Shown here: positions 13,044-20,153 of the stretch, in pieces
How positions within the stretch are numbered: position 1 is the first letter of the stretch
Layout: every line of letters starts with the position of its first letter
Origin: a virus
DNA: 23,405 nucleotides
IMG/VR virus record: IMGVR_UViG_3300043467_001754
Span: 1-23,405 of that record
Strand: one strand, 5' to 3'
Made by a program: the position numbers and the translations under genes
Notes under the pieces: model-generated
The model's database searches: none
Told to the model about the DNA's origin: nothing
The model's input: only the letters and a program-made list of their open reading frames with translations

Positions 13044-13848
13044 CAGTTATTGTGTTACCCCCCTTGTTCCCTGGGTCTGGGACCCATACTCTTTTTGGCG
13101 TGGTAGTAGGTACGGTTTTTGGCACAGTTGTTGGCACAGGCTTAAATTCATCTACTTCTTCCGTTGTTCTATCTGTGTATTTACTTGGCTTAGTTTTTGC
13201 CGCGTAATAAACTAATGTATTTTGAAAATCTGGATCAGTTTTAGGCATATCGCTACACCAGCTCCACCCATAGCTTGCGCCATTAGTTTTAATGAAATTA
13301 ATTATTTTATCATTATTGTTTTTTATCTGGATGCAAAGACCAGTGCCAAAAATGTTAAACCCAGGAAGGGGGTTGTACTTTATTATAGTTGTTGGGTACC
13401 ACTTCACCCCAGCATAAATTCTTCCGTTTTTTACTTCTGGAATACCAGAAGCTTTAGAAACATTAGTCGGAGTCTTGCTGTTTATTGCTTTAAATTCTTT
13501 TTCTTGAACAGATAAAGTTTTATATACAGTTGTATATTCTATTTTTATCCCTTGTTTTTTTGCAGCTTGCACCATGTCGTCCAGTGTCCACGCTGGTGCG
13601 AAAGGAAGCTTAATAGATGATTTATAAAAATCTTTTTCCGGCAACGTTCCGTTATATGCGCCATAACTTTTTGCTTCAGTGGTATAAAGATAACTTAATA
13701 TTTTGCCAAAATATATAAATTTTGGTCGTGACGTAAGTTGCGGTACTATAGGGACACCAGTTCCATCAAACCTTCCCTGATCGCCAGGCAGATTATACTG
13801 AAGCGGGTTAGCCGGCAAACTGTTTACATCTACTCTTGTTACACCCAT
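13015..13848 (-). CDS. Tail-block protein with degenerate M15 peptidase-like domain (277 aa)
   Basis: AAGG lies ten bases before the ATG. The middle matches the M15 fold: Y-x-x-V-Y-K-T-L-S-V-Q-E (105-116) aligns with the Y-R-S/T-x-x-x-Q segment, and P-G-F-N-I-F167-G-T-G170-L-C-I-Q174 aligns without gaps to P-G-M-S-N-H-G-W-G-I-S-V-D in the protein at 6963. The zinc ligands His and Asp are therefore Phe and Gln, and the W-H-I region is F208-Q209. The domain is probably inactive and may bind peptidoglycan. The C-terminus is a Thr/Pro linker (236-252) followed by V-P-D-P-G-N. It overlaps the next frame by 29 bases; a one-base shift there would fuse the two into one chain. Confidence 0.75.
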   Translation of the reverse strand: MGVTRVDVNSLPANPLQYNLPGDQGRFDGTGVPIVPQLTSRPKFIYFGKILSYLYTTEAKSYGAYNGTLPEKDFYKSSIKLPFAPAWTLDDMVQAAKKQGIKIEYTTVYKTLSVQEKEFKAINSKTPTNVSKASGIPEVKNGRIYAGVKWYPTTIIKYNPLPGFNIFGTGLCIQIKNNNDKIINFIKTNGASYGWSWCSDMPKTDPDFQNTLVYYAAKTKPSKYTDRTTEEVDEFKPVPTTVPKTVPTTTPKRVWVPDPGNKGGNTITGVDRVWQKC

Positions 13849-13908
13849 AGAAAATAAACCTTAATTTAATAGTTTAGATATACTAATAGTAACTAAGAGA
13901 AGCTTATG

Positions 13909-14661
13909 CTATCTAAAATTCTTACGAACCCAATCAGGATACGTATCGTCTACCTCATAGTATTTTAGCGGGAACCTATCAAATGGATCCATGCCCTCGC
14001 TTATTCTGCGAAGTATCTCTTTATCATCTTTAAATTCTTCTAGATTGTATTCGGTGTGAGCAAAAGATTCTATCTTATTCTTTATGTTTTCAATGTCTGT
14101 GAAAAAAGAAAAATGCCAGCCAGCGTCAGGTATCGTATACCAGGTTCCAGCTCTCAACTCTTGGCAAGATTGAGCCTCTAAATCTTTAAATCTAGCAGCA
14201 ATTGGTCTAGCCCCCTGATTGCAGTGTTCCGGAACTTGCCAGTTATAATTCCAAAAATATTGTTTAACATCTAATCTAGCCGGGGTTTCAACTACCTTCA
14301 ATTGATTAATAATATTTGAGCTTATTATTTCATCCGCGTCAGAAATGATTACAATATCATCTGCTTCGGCTTTATCTAGGCCAAAGCGAATAGCGTTGCG
14401 TTGGTAATGTTCTCTTTCCCAAGGGGACTTAACAGTGGAAAGATCTGGAGAATTGAAATGTATTTTAATTCTAATTATTTTATCTTCCCATTTTTTAGCC
14501 CAATCAGGTAGTTGGTCAAGGTAAAATGGTTTTTCTTTTCCAGTAAATGTTTCGGATGCTTCAACTATAACAAAGTGGTCAACAATATCACCTAGTTCTT
14601 CAAATCTTACGCGAAGCATTTCTTCTTCATTAAAATAGGTAAAACAATCAAATATTTTCAT
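13909..14661 (-). CDS. Family 17 glycosyltransferase-like protein (250 aa)
   Basis: The N-terminus M-K-I-F-D-C-F-T-Y-F-N-E-E is the usual start of GT17 (N-acetylglucosaminyltransferase-like) proteins, followed by V-D-H-F-V-I-V-E-A-S-E-T-F-T-G and the D-x-D-type S-D-A-D-E-I motif (about 107-112) for metal and nucleotide-sugar binding. An ATG four codons upstream (14673) is possible, but AAGGA touches that codon directly while it lies 11 bases from the one at 14661, so I prefer the latter. The gene overlaps the preceding methyltransferase-like gene by 14 bases. It likely adds a sugar to a surface glycan or virion protein. Cytosolic enzyme. Confidence 0.82.
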   Translation of the reverse strand: MKIFDCFTYFNEEEMLRVRFEELGDIVDHFVIVEASETFTGKEKPFYLDQLPDWAKKWEDKIIRIKIHFNSPDLSTVKSPWEREHYQRNAIRFGLDKAEADDIVIISDADEIISSNIINQLKVVETPARLDVKQYFWNYNWQVPEHCNQGARPIAARFKDLEAQSCQELRAGTWYTIPDAGWHFSFFTDIENIKNKIESFAHTEYNLEEFKDDKEILRRISEGMDPFDRFPLKYYEVDDTYPDWVRKNFR

Positions 14662-15109
14662 AGATACGAACATCCTTGTTGTTAAATAACGAATATCTTT
14701 TTATTTCTTTTTCGATCTGCGAATCTGCGGTAAATTCAGACTCAAGATTAGATGCCCACTTACCAGGGTTTACCGCCAAAATAAAACCACCTGGTTTTAA
14801 AACTCTTTTAATTTCTTGAGCTATTTGATGATAATTGTTGTTAAATATTTCTGGGTCATAATTAATTGAAATAAATAAATCAACACAATCATCAGAAAAC
14901 AACATCGGATTTAAACCAGCTGGCCAGTAGTAGTTATTCTCGCTATTTTCTAATGGTGCCTCAAGTGCACTCCACAATCGCATTGCGCCGATCCCATGCT
15001 CTGTTGTATAGAGAGTATTCGCTAAATCCATGTCCTCTTGATAACAAACAGTAAAAGAGTTATTTTTAAAAATGTCTCTTATTATATGTGCTACATGATT
15101 CCAGTTCAT
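14648..15109 (-). CDS. Short methyltransferase-like protein without the usual SAM motif I (153 aa)
   Basis: The second half resembles the end of a class I methyltransferase: D-L-F-I-S-I-N-Y (motif II-like strand), then I-K-R-V-L-K-P-G-G-F-I-L-A-V-N-P (motif III). The first half lacks a clear G-x-G-x-G SAM-binding loop and the protein is much shorter than typical (about 200-250). It starts directly after the stop of the 15110 methyltransferase, so the two may be a split or heteromeric pair, or this one may be a decayed copy. No strong ribosome-binding site; coupling is likely. Function unknown beyond fold. Confidence 0.6.
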   Translation of the reverse strand: MNWNHVAHIIRDIFKNNSFTVCYQEDMDLANTLYTTEHGIGAMRLWSALEAPLENSENNYYWPAGLNPMLFSDDCVDLFISINYDPEIFNNNYHQIAQEIKRVLKPGGFILAVNPGKWASNLESEFTADSQIEKEIKRYSLFNNKDVRIYENI

Positions 15110-15649
15110 TTACTTGACAGGCTTAATTGCGTCTACCTTAAGCCAACCCCATTCATCTCCACGTTTAACATCTAATATTTCAAAACCCATTCTCTCAAAA
15201 TCATCTTGAAGCATTCTATGAGTTAAGCCCACGAAATGAAAATCAAAAGGATTTAGTTGCTCGGCAAAAAAGATCTGTTGCATTCTTCTATCGCCATCAA
15301 GGGAGTCCATTTGAAGTATCTGGTTGCAGGCCAACAAGAAGTCTGGAACTTCAATTCTAATCATTCCACCAGGCTTAACTATTCTGCACCATTCAGCCAG
15401 AACAGCTTGGTATTCTTTCCACGGAAAATGCTCAAGACACTCTGAGTTATATACGATATCTGCAAAATTATCTGGAAGATTGATCTTTCTAGCATCGCAA
15501 ACTACGTCAACTGGAACATAAGTTTTATTAGCGTGGTCATACAGTGGTGTTGGATCTATATCAATATGAATCCAGTCTGGACCAAGATATGTTCTAGTGC
15601 CAATTACAACTTTTGTGCCTGCGCCTTGTGGGATAGTTTCTAATCTCAT
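15110..15649 (-). CDS. SAM-dependent methyltransferase (179 aa)
   Basis: AGGA precedes the ATG at 15649 by a few bases. The sequence starts with a K-V-V-I-G strand and G-P-D-W-I-H-I-D-I-D-P, like small class I methyltransferases that begin with L-N-x-G and W-x-N-x-D-x-x-P. It continues with D-A-R-K-I-N-L-P-D-N-F-A-D-I-V-Y-N-S-E-C-L-E-H (motif II, D-x-I-x-x-x-x-x-L-E-H) and V-K-P-G-G-M-I-R-I-E-V-P-D (motif III). The glycine-rich loop is atypical. Within the sugar block it may methylate a sugar or glycan end. Confidence 0.75.
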   Translation of the reverse strand: MRLETIPQGAGTKVVIGTRTYLGPDWIHIDIDPTPLYDHANKTYVPVDVVCDARKINLPDNFADIVYNSECLEHFPWKEYQAVLAEWCRIVKPGGMIRIEVPDFLLACNQILQMDSLDGDRRMQQIFFAEQLNPFDFHFVGLTHRMLQDDFERMGFEILDVKRGDEWGWLKVDAIKPVK

Positions 15650-15654
15650 TTTTC

Positions 15655-16206
15655 CTACGTTCTTAAGGGCCAGACAGGCATCTTTGTAATATCTATTTCA
15701 CTTAAAATTGGATTAGCACTATCTCTTGCTGAGAGGATAGGATCTTGCACAGACCATTCTGCACCGATCATTTTATCGTCCCAAGCAACTCCAAGTTCGT
15801 CAGCTTGATTGTAATAATTGTCTACCAAATAAGTTAAGATCATATCTGTAGTAGCAGAAAAACCATGGGCAACTCCTGGTGGAATATACAATCCAAGATT
15901 ATTATCTCCTGTTAAATCTACTGAATATATCTCACCTTCCGTTGGTGACCCTATTCTCATGTCATAAATAACTGATCTTGCTTTGCCAAAAGGAACATAC
16001 CAATAGTCAGACTGATGCAGATGGTAATGAAATCCAGCTAGGGCACCTGCAGATTTAGATGATCTATTTGTTTGTATTACTTCTCTTGCTCCCGGTATCC
16101 AATCTCTTCTATAAGATTCGGTGAAGAAACCTCTATCATCACCAAATTTTTGTGGCTCTACTAAGAAAGCACCTTTAATATTTGTCTCTTGTACATTTGC
16201 GCCCAT
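15655..16206 (-). CDS. rfbC: dTDP-4-dehydrorhamnose 3,5-epimerase-like cupin (RmlC family, 183 aa)
   Basis: Family marks are F-G-D-D-R-G-F-F-T-E-S-Y (near residue 22), Q-T-N-R-S-S-K-S, G-x-H-Y-H (H at about 75), D-M-R-I-G-S-P-T-x-G, Y-I-P-P-G-V-A-H-G-F and Y-N-Q-A-D-E-x-G-V-A-W-D-D. The canonical L-R-G-L-H-Y-Q is L-A-G-F-H-Y-H-L-H-Q here, so this is a divergent branch and may act on another dTDP- or NDP-4-keto sugar. Length is usual for the family. Its ATG shares a base with the GT2 stop (TAATG). With the RmlD-like protein it suggests a deoxysugar route, though RmlA and RmlB are not in the window. Confidence 0.85.
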   Translation of the reverse strand: MGANVQETNIKGAFLVEPQKFGDDRGFFTESYRRDWIPGAREVIQTNRSSKSAGALAGFHYHLHQSDYWYVPFGKARSVIYDMRIGSPTEGEIYSVDLTGDNNLGLYIPPGVAHGFSATTDMILTYLVDNYYNQADELGVAWDDKMIGAEWSVQDPILSARDSANPILSEIDITKMPVWPLRT

Positions 16207-17066
16207 TAGATTATTCTTCCTCTGTAAAAATTAGTCCATCTAGGGACTTTGATAAGATCAACTTCTCTACCCAAAGCAGCAATGTATACTGTTTCTGGAT
16301 TTTCATTTAGTCCCTTAAGTTCTGGCTGTGACTGGTACCACTCTTCTAGGTAGATGGCACTCCAGTCTTCAAATCTAGTTACATTAGGACTATGGTATGT
16401 GACATTCGGGCCAACGTAATATTTATTCCACTTGTTAACCCAATTAACAACACCTTCGTTAATTCTATTTTTAGAAGCGGGATCGTTTGAACTAGTCGAA
16501 TCATGCCCAACATGGATGGATGGATCAGCTATCATCTTCCAGCCATCAAGTCTAAGACGAGTTTGATAATCTACTTCTTCTTGGTGGCCAATCTTAGTAT
16601 CAAATCCACCAATTCGCAAGTACGCTTGTTTCTTAAGCATCCAGCAAAAGCCAACTCCCCATAGTATTTCTGTGTACTTAGGTCTTGGAATTTGATAAGC
16701 CCCACCGTTAGGAAAGGCCATTGCAACTTCTAAGTTTGTAGCAAGATAGCCTGCAAGTTTTTCGTCCCATCCATGAGTTGCTACATAGGCATCGTTGTCT
16801 AAGTAGCCAACATAATCTGTTTCTGCCCACTCTAATATTTGATTGACTGCTCCAACGTATCCACTATTGCTATCTAAGAATCTTGGAATAATTCTTGAAT
16901 CTTCACTAACGTGTCTTTCAATTACTTCTCTAACACCTGGATCCGTGGATGCATTATCGATAACTAGAAATCGCCAATCAGAAGTAGAGCATTGTCTCAT
17001 GTTAGTGAGCATCGTGTTTAACTTGTCAGGATTGTTGTAGCTAGCAGTGCCCATATCTATTCTCAT
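16206..17066 (-). CDS. Family 2 glycosyltransferase (286 aa)
   Basis: A GT-A fold enzyme: N-terminal strand, then F-L-V-I-D-N-A-S-T-D-P-G (nucleotide-binding, about residues 33-44), a D-S-N-x-G-Y-V-G-A-V-N segment, the metal-binding L-D-N-D (D90/D92), and G-G-F-D with E-E-V-D-Y (acceptor side and catalytic base region). The start at 17066 overlaps the preceding stop as ATGA; the open frame goes five codons further upstream but this coupled ATG is preferred. It should transfer a sugar from a nucleotide donor to a surface glycan or protein in the cytoplasm. Donor unknown, perhaps the product of the RmlC/RmlD pair. Confidence 0.88.
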   Translation of the reverse strand: MRIDMGTASYNNPDKLNTMLTNMRQCSTSDWRFLVIDNASTDPGVREVIERHVSEDSRIIPRFLDSNSGYVGAVNQILEWAETDYVGYLDNDAYVATHGWDEKLAGYLATNLEVAMAFPNGGAYQIPRPKYTEILWGVGFCWMLKKQAYLRIGGFDTKIGHQEEVDYQTRLRLDGWKMIADPSIHVGHDSTSSNDPASKNRINEGVVNWVNKWNKYYVGPNVTYHSPNVTRFEDWSAIYLEEWYQSQPELKGLNENPETVYIAALGREVDLIKVPRWTNFYRGRII

Positions 17067-17818
17067 GGCTTTACCCACCACTGTCCATTTTCATGTCGGA
17101 CAAATCCTATTTGCACTAACATTGTATCCCATTCCCATTCGTATTTATTATTGATAGAAAGGTGCATCGGGATAGAATTCCCGTGCTCCGCATCCCCTAT
17201 GCCAAATGCATTATGAGGGATAAACACACCGTTTTTCTTTAAGCAGTTAAAAATAGCCAATGCCCATTCATCTACGTTTACAACGTGCTCTAAAAAATCT
17301 AAAGCAACAACGGCATCAAACTCGTTTATGCCAATTTTTGGGGCAAAGGTATCGGTGAATATGATTTTTATACCTAGATCAGGACGCTTGCTAAATCTAT
17401 GCTGAGCAAAGCCGGCTGTCTTGCTGTCCTCTAGATCATGGTATGTGGTATTTAATCCTTCTTCGGCCATTCTCAAGCTCAGCGTACCGATACCGTCACC
17501 AATACTCAGGACATCTTTCTTGCCAGCATGCGCTAGTCCCAAACTAATACCCTCACACATGCCCTTGTAGTTAAAGCCATCATCTAAGTGATATGAAGAA
17601 AGCTCCCAAATATAAGTATCTGTATTTCTATACCAATTAAGAAGAGAGTCTGGATCATCTACATTGGTATTGGTGGAAGTAAAATCTTCTGCGACCATGT
17701 GGTGATTAGCATGAAAGCCTAAAGATAAACGCTCTTTAACCTTATCTAATCTAATGCCCAAATATTCTGATATGTCTTTTGCTTGTGTCTCTAAGTTCAC
17801 TTTTTTATTTTTTCCCAT
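17063..17818 (-). CDS. SAM-dependent methyltransferase (251 aa)
   Basis: A helical N-terminal part (about 100 residues) precedes a clear SAM domain: V-L-S-I-G-D-G-I-G-T-L-S-L (motif I), T-T-Y-H-D-L-E (acidic residue after strand 2), D-A-V-V-A-L-D-F-L-E-H-V (motif II) and L-K-K-N-G-V-F (motif III). Two in-frame ATGs exist at 17830 and 17818; both lie inside the end of the RmlD-like gene. I choose 17818 because a TTTGGA sequence precedes it. It probably methylates a sugar or glycan intermediate of the same block, judging only by neighbours. Confidence 0.78.
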   Translation of the reverse strand: MGKNKKVNLETQAKDISEYLGIRLDKVKERLSLGFHANHHMVAEDFTSTNTNVDDPDSLLNWYRNTDTYIWELSSYHLDDGFNYKGMCEGISLGLAHAGKKDVLSIGDGIGTLSLRMAEEGLNTTYHDLEDSKTAGFAQHRFSKRPDLGIKIIFTDTFAPKIGINEFDAVVALDFLEHVVNVDEWALAIFNCLKKNGVFIPHNAFGIGDAEHGNSIPMHLSINNKYEWEWDTMLVQIGFVRHENGQWWVKP

Positions 17819-18672
17819 TCCAAATAGCATTTTTCTAAACCATACATATAATCAGTCATGTATAAAGATGTTCCATCTTCCCAAGTGGTATCCTTGGGTC
17901 TTGCTACAATGCTGGTGAAATAAGTATAGGATACTGGTTTAATTTCAGTATCTAGTTTACCACGAGAAGCTGTTTTTATATCACTAGCTATAGAAAATCT
18001 TGAACATTTTATTGGATTACCTATGTGAGTAATTTTTTGATCATTTTCTTCAAAATGAAGAGCGGCGTCCCAAAGCAACATAGCAGCGTCGTAAGCAAAA
18101 ACTGGAGAAAAGAATCTATCATCAACTTGAAGCTGCTCTTTTTTTTCCATCATAATTTCTAATGGATTTTTTCTGCCTATATCCTGGAAAGGTCTTACAC
18201 CAATAACAAAAGTTAACCTAACTATTTTTACATTATTATATGAAATAATAAGTTCTTCAGCAAGCGCTTTCTGCCTACCATACCATGTAACAGGATCGGG
18301 TTTGGAGTTGGTATTATAATTAGCATTTTCTCCGCTAAAGATACCCTGCGTACTAACTTGTATTAATTTTTTATTGTTATCACTAACCCATGTAGCTAAA
18401 ATAACAGGCAGGTTTACATTAACATGTACTGAGTCATGTGGGTTTTCCTCTACAACGTCGACTATGTTTTGCCCTGCTAAGTTGATGATTACATCGGGAG
18501 AGTTAGCATTAAGCCAAGCTTGTATATTATCTTCGCCAACGTTTAGTTGCGACCAAACTCCATCCCCTTTTGTTCTCGTGAAAATAGCATCAGCCCATTC
18601 AGGCTTATTGACCATCATGTGCTGGCCTATTATCCCACCAGCTCCTATCACAACAACTTTTTTATTTTGCAT
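17797..18672 (-). CDS. rfbD: dTDP-4-dehydrorhamnose reductase-like SDR enzyme (RmlD family, 291 aa)
   Basis: AAGGA lies eight bases before the ATG. The N-terminal Rossmann motif is V-V-V-I-G-A-G-G-I-I-G (6-16), followed by D-V-I-I-N-L-A-G-Q (60-68), S-T-Q-G-I-F-S-G (107-114) and the catalytic Y131-G-R-Q-K135. The arrangement V-S-T-Q-x-I-F-S-G and P-x-x-x-Y-G-x-x-K is typical of RmlD. It should reduce a 4-keto NDP-sugar with NAD(P)H to give, for example, dTDP-L-rhamnose. It heads the five coupled sugar genes, after a 91-base gap that holds no clear terminator. Confidence 0.85.
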   Translation of the reverse strand: MQNKKVVVIGAGGIIGQHMMVNKPEWADAIFTRTKGDGVWSQLNVGEDNIQAWLNANSPDVIINLAGQNIVDVVEENPHDSVHVNVNLPVILATWVSDNNKKLIQVSTQGIFSGENANYNTNSKPDPVTWYGRQKALAEELIISYNNVKIVRLTFVIGVRPFQDIGRKNPLEIMMEKKEQLQVDDRFFSPVFAYDAAMLLWDAALHFEENDQKITHIGNPIKCSRFSIASDIKTASRGKLDTEIKPVSYTYFTSIVARPKDTTWEDGTSLYMTDYMYGLEKCYLEWEKIKK

Positions 18673-18763
18673 CTTTTGAGTCCTTCATCTTTTATTTTAA
18701 TTTTTCTATATAGGGTAAAATTGGGAAAAAATTTTTAGGGCCAAATTGGTTTTTGACCTTTTT
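18673..18763 (-). other. Intergenic gap before the sugar block
   Basis: These 91 AT-rich bases hold the RmlD-gene ribosome-binding site and a C-C-C-T-A-T-A-T-A-G stretch that could serve as a weak -10. There is no hairpin with a T tail that would act as a terminator. A separate transcription start for the sugar block is possible but not proven. Confidence 0.3.
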
Positions 18764-19546
18764 CTAATAGCCGGAAAAAGTAGTTGTAATAACACTGCCC
18801 TGTCTTTGGTCAAGAGGTGGCAACTCTTTTCTGACCAAAACTCTTTGCACCCACCTATCGGTGCCATCGTATCTTGCTTGGAAAGGTTTTCTGCCATGAA
18901 TTGTTTTTCTATTATCTATAACCAATAGGTCACCTGTTTTTAATATAATTTCTTTTGTACATTTTTGAATCGCATCTTCAAGTTCTTCGAGAACCAATCT
19001 AGCTAGATAGTCATTCGGCTTCATGACAGTTGCATCGTAGGTAAAAGTTAACATCCCGTCAGCTTCTCCAATTATAGAAGTAGGTATCTCTTGGTCTTCT
19101 TCCCCATTTGTTCTAAAGCTAAGATCTATTCCTGTTGTAAACATTTTTGACTTCAACATATGTTTAGTCTCTACCCTAATATGCTTGAGTATGTCAGACA
19201 AATTAGCGTACGTGGTTACTGCCTGAGGATCGCCCCTAAGGCAAAACAAAACTACATAGTCTGGCTTGTAAGGATGAAATGCAGTCTCTGTGTGAAGAGC
19301 TAGTTCAGTTTTAGATGAAGTAGATATCTGTTGATACTCAGTCTTATGGACTGGAACTATGTTCTGTATTATTTGACCGTTTTGTTCCTGAATATAACCA
19401 ATCGGATGGCCATATTTTTTAACATGATCAAGAAGAATCAGAGTGCTTTCTTTGGAGCTGGCGTGCTTGGGGGAACTGATGATCGGTGTAGCTGGAGTTG
19501 GAGGCACATATCCAACATCTAAATTCTCGTAAAGAAAAATTCCCAT
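18764..19546 (-). CDS. Clavaminate-synthase-like 2-oxoglutarate oxygenase (AsnO/VioC type, 260 aa)
   Basis: The iron site is complete and of the HxE type: L-A-L-H85-T-E87-T-A-F-H-P, then V-L-F-C-L-R-G-D (99-106), distal I-D-N-R-x-x-I-H217-G-R, and R235 for 2-oxoglutarate. H-T-E with F-H-P-x-x-P-x-Y and C-L-R-x-D marks the clavaminate synthase / asparagine and arginine hydroxylase branch of the TauD superfamily. Known members hydroxylate free or carrier-bound amino acids, so a free amino acid or a peptide-linked one is the likely substrate. This differs from the TauD-like protein at 2315, which lost its ligands. Soluble enzyme. It follows the 69-residue gene by nine bases. Confidence 0.83.
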   Translation of the reverse strand: MGIFLYENLDVGYVPPTPATPIISSPKHASSKESTLILLDHVKKYGHPIGYIQEQNGQIIQNIVPVHKTEYQQISTSSKTELALHTETAFHPYKPDYVVLFCLRGDPQAVTTYANLSDILKHIRVETKHMLKSKMFTTGIDLSFRTNGEEDQEIPTSIIGEADGMLTFTYDATVMKPNDYLARLVLEELEDAIQKCTKEIILKTGDLLVIDNRKTIHGRKPFQARYDGTDRWVQRVLVRKELPPLDQRQGSVITTTFSGY

Positions 19547-19555
19547 AAAATATTT

Positions 19556-19765
19556 TTAAGACGACAAAACCTTTAGTATTAAAAAGAATACTTTGCTTAG
19601 ATTGTCAGGAGCAATACTAAAAACATGTTCTTTTTCAAGGGTTTTAATTGTAACACAATGTACGTCTACCAAATCTCCATTTGAAGTTATAGAAGCTGTA
19701 GGTTTAGATATGGAAATATCAGTAATAGTTGGCATAAAGCCATCGAACATACCATTATTTTCCAT
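19556..19765 (-). CDS. Small hypothetical protein (69 aa)
   Basis: The predicted -10 (TGCTATAAT at 19779-19771) ends five bases before ATG 19765, and there is no ribosome-binding sequence, which supports this start as a leaderless one. The protein has a beta-rich look (I-T-D-I-S-I, V-D-V-H-C-V-T-I-K-T) and a hydrophobic C-terminus (V-F-F-L-I-L-K-V-L). Alternative in-frame ATGs occur at codons 6 and 11. I do not recognise the family. It would be the first gene of the transcript carrying the oxygenase and sugar block. Confidence 0.6.
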   Translation of the reverse strand: MENNGMFDGFMPTITDISISKPTASITSNGDLVDVHCVTIKTLEKEHVFSIAPDNLSKVFFLILKVLSS

Positions 19766-19770
19766 GCTAC

Positions 19771-19779
19771 ATTATAGCA
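19771..19779 (-). promoter_or_regulatory. Extended -10 promoter, second copy of TGCTATAAT
   Basis: The - strand reads TGCTATAAT, identical to the element at 3047-3055. It lies in the 18-base gap between the 54-residue gene's stop and ATG 19765, ending five bases before that codon. No -35 box is evident. The predicted start site is at or within the first codon, again pointing to a leaderless message. It could drive the oxygenase and sugar block. Confidence 0.6.
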
Positions 19780-19783
19780 CAAA

Positions 19784-19948
19784 TTACTTTTTTTTCTTCG
19801 CTGCTCTCATATTGTCTATCAAGTTTGGATAAGGGCGACCAGCAGCTTTTGCAGACGCTTTAGCTGAAGCCTTGGCCTTAGACGAAAGCTTCTTTGGCTT
19901 CTTACTTGGACTCGGGCTGTCCCAAACGGCTACTTTTTTTGCAGCCAT
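19784..19948 (-). CDS. Small Lys/Ala/Ser-rich basic protein (54 aa)
   Basis: Starts M-A-A-K-K-V-A-V-W-D, then P-S-K-K-P-K-K and K-A-K-A-S-A-K-A-S-A-K-A-A, and ends in four lysines. The central A/K run is like histone H1 tails. Its ATG overlaps the preceding stop as TAATG (19948). Probably binds nucleic acid or packages with virions; the composition is the only evidence. One of a set of similar tiny basic proteins in this window. Confidence 0.6.
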   Translation of the reverse strand: MAAKKVAVWDSPSPSKKPKKLSSKAKASAKASAKAAGRPYPNLIDNMRAAKKKK

Positions 19949-20151
19949 TACGATATCTTTAATATGAGATATATTTGGACTGCGTGAAGAGCGAAGTAAA
20001 CACAGTTTAATCCCCAGCCCTTAAAAGAATTTTTGTTTATATGCCAGTGCATGTCGTGAGGGTTGTGGCCTTGACCCATATTAGCTCCAGAAGAAGCATT
20101 ATTACATGAATCCCCGTTGTCAACGTGATGATTTATATTTGTGCAGTTCAT
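19948..20151 (-). CDS. His/Cys/Asn-rich small protein with C-terminal hydrophobic segment (67 aa)
   Basis: AGGA lies ten bases before ATG 20151, and the stop overlaps the next start (TAATG). The first 40 residues hold many Asn, His and Cys residues (H-H, C-x-N, G-H-N-P-H-D-M-H-W-H), as if to bind metal, and the last 20 (C-V-Y-F-A-L-H-A-V-Q-I-Y-L-I-L) look like a membrane segment. The ribosome-binding site and coupling argue that it is real. No family recognised. Metal binding and membrane anchoring are inferences. Confidence 0.5.
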   Translation of the reverse strand: MNCTNINHHVDNGDSCNNASSGANMGQGHNPHDMHWHINKNSFKGWGLNCVYFALHAVQIYLILKIS

Positions 20152-20153
20152 AA

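Noticed and set aside
18746-18928. + strand open frames opposite the oxygenase and sugar genes
   Set aside because: They are shadows of the - strand genes, with no ribosome-binding sites and no coherent protein features.
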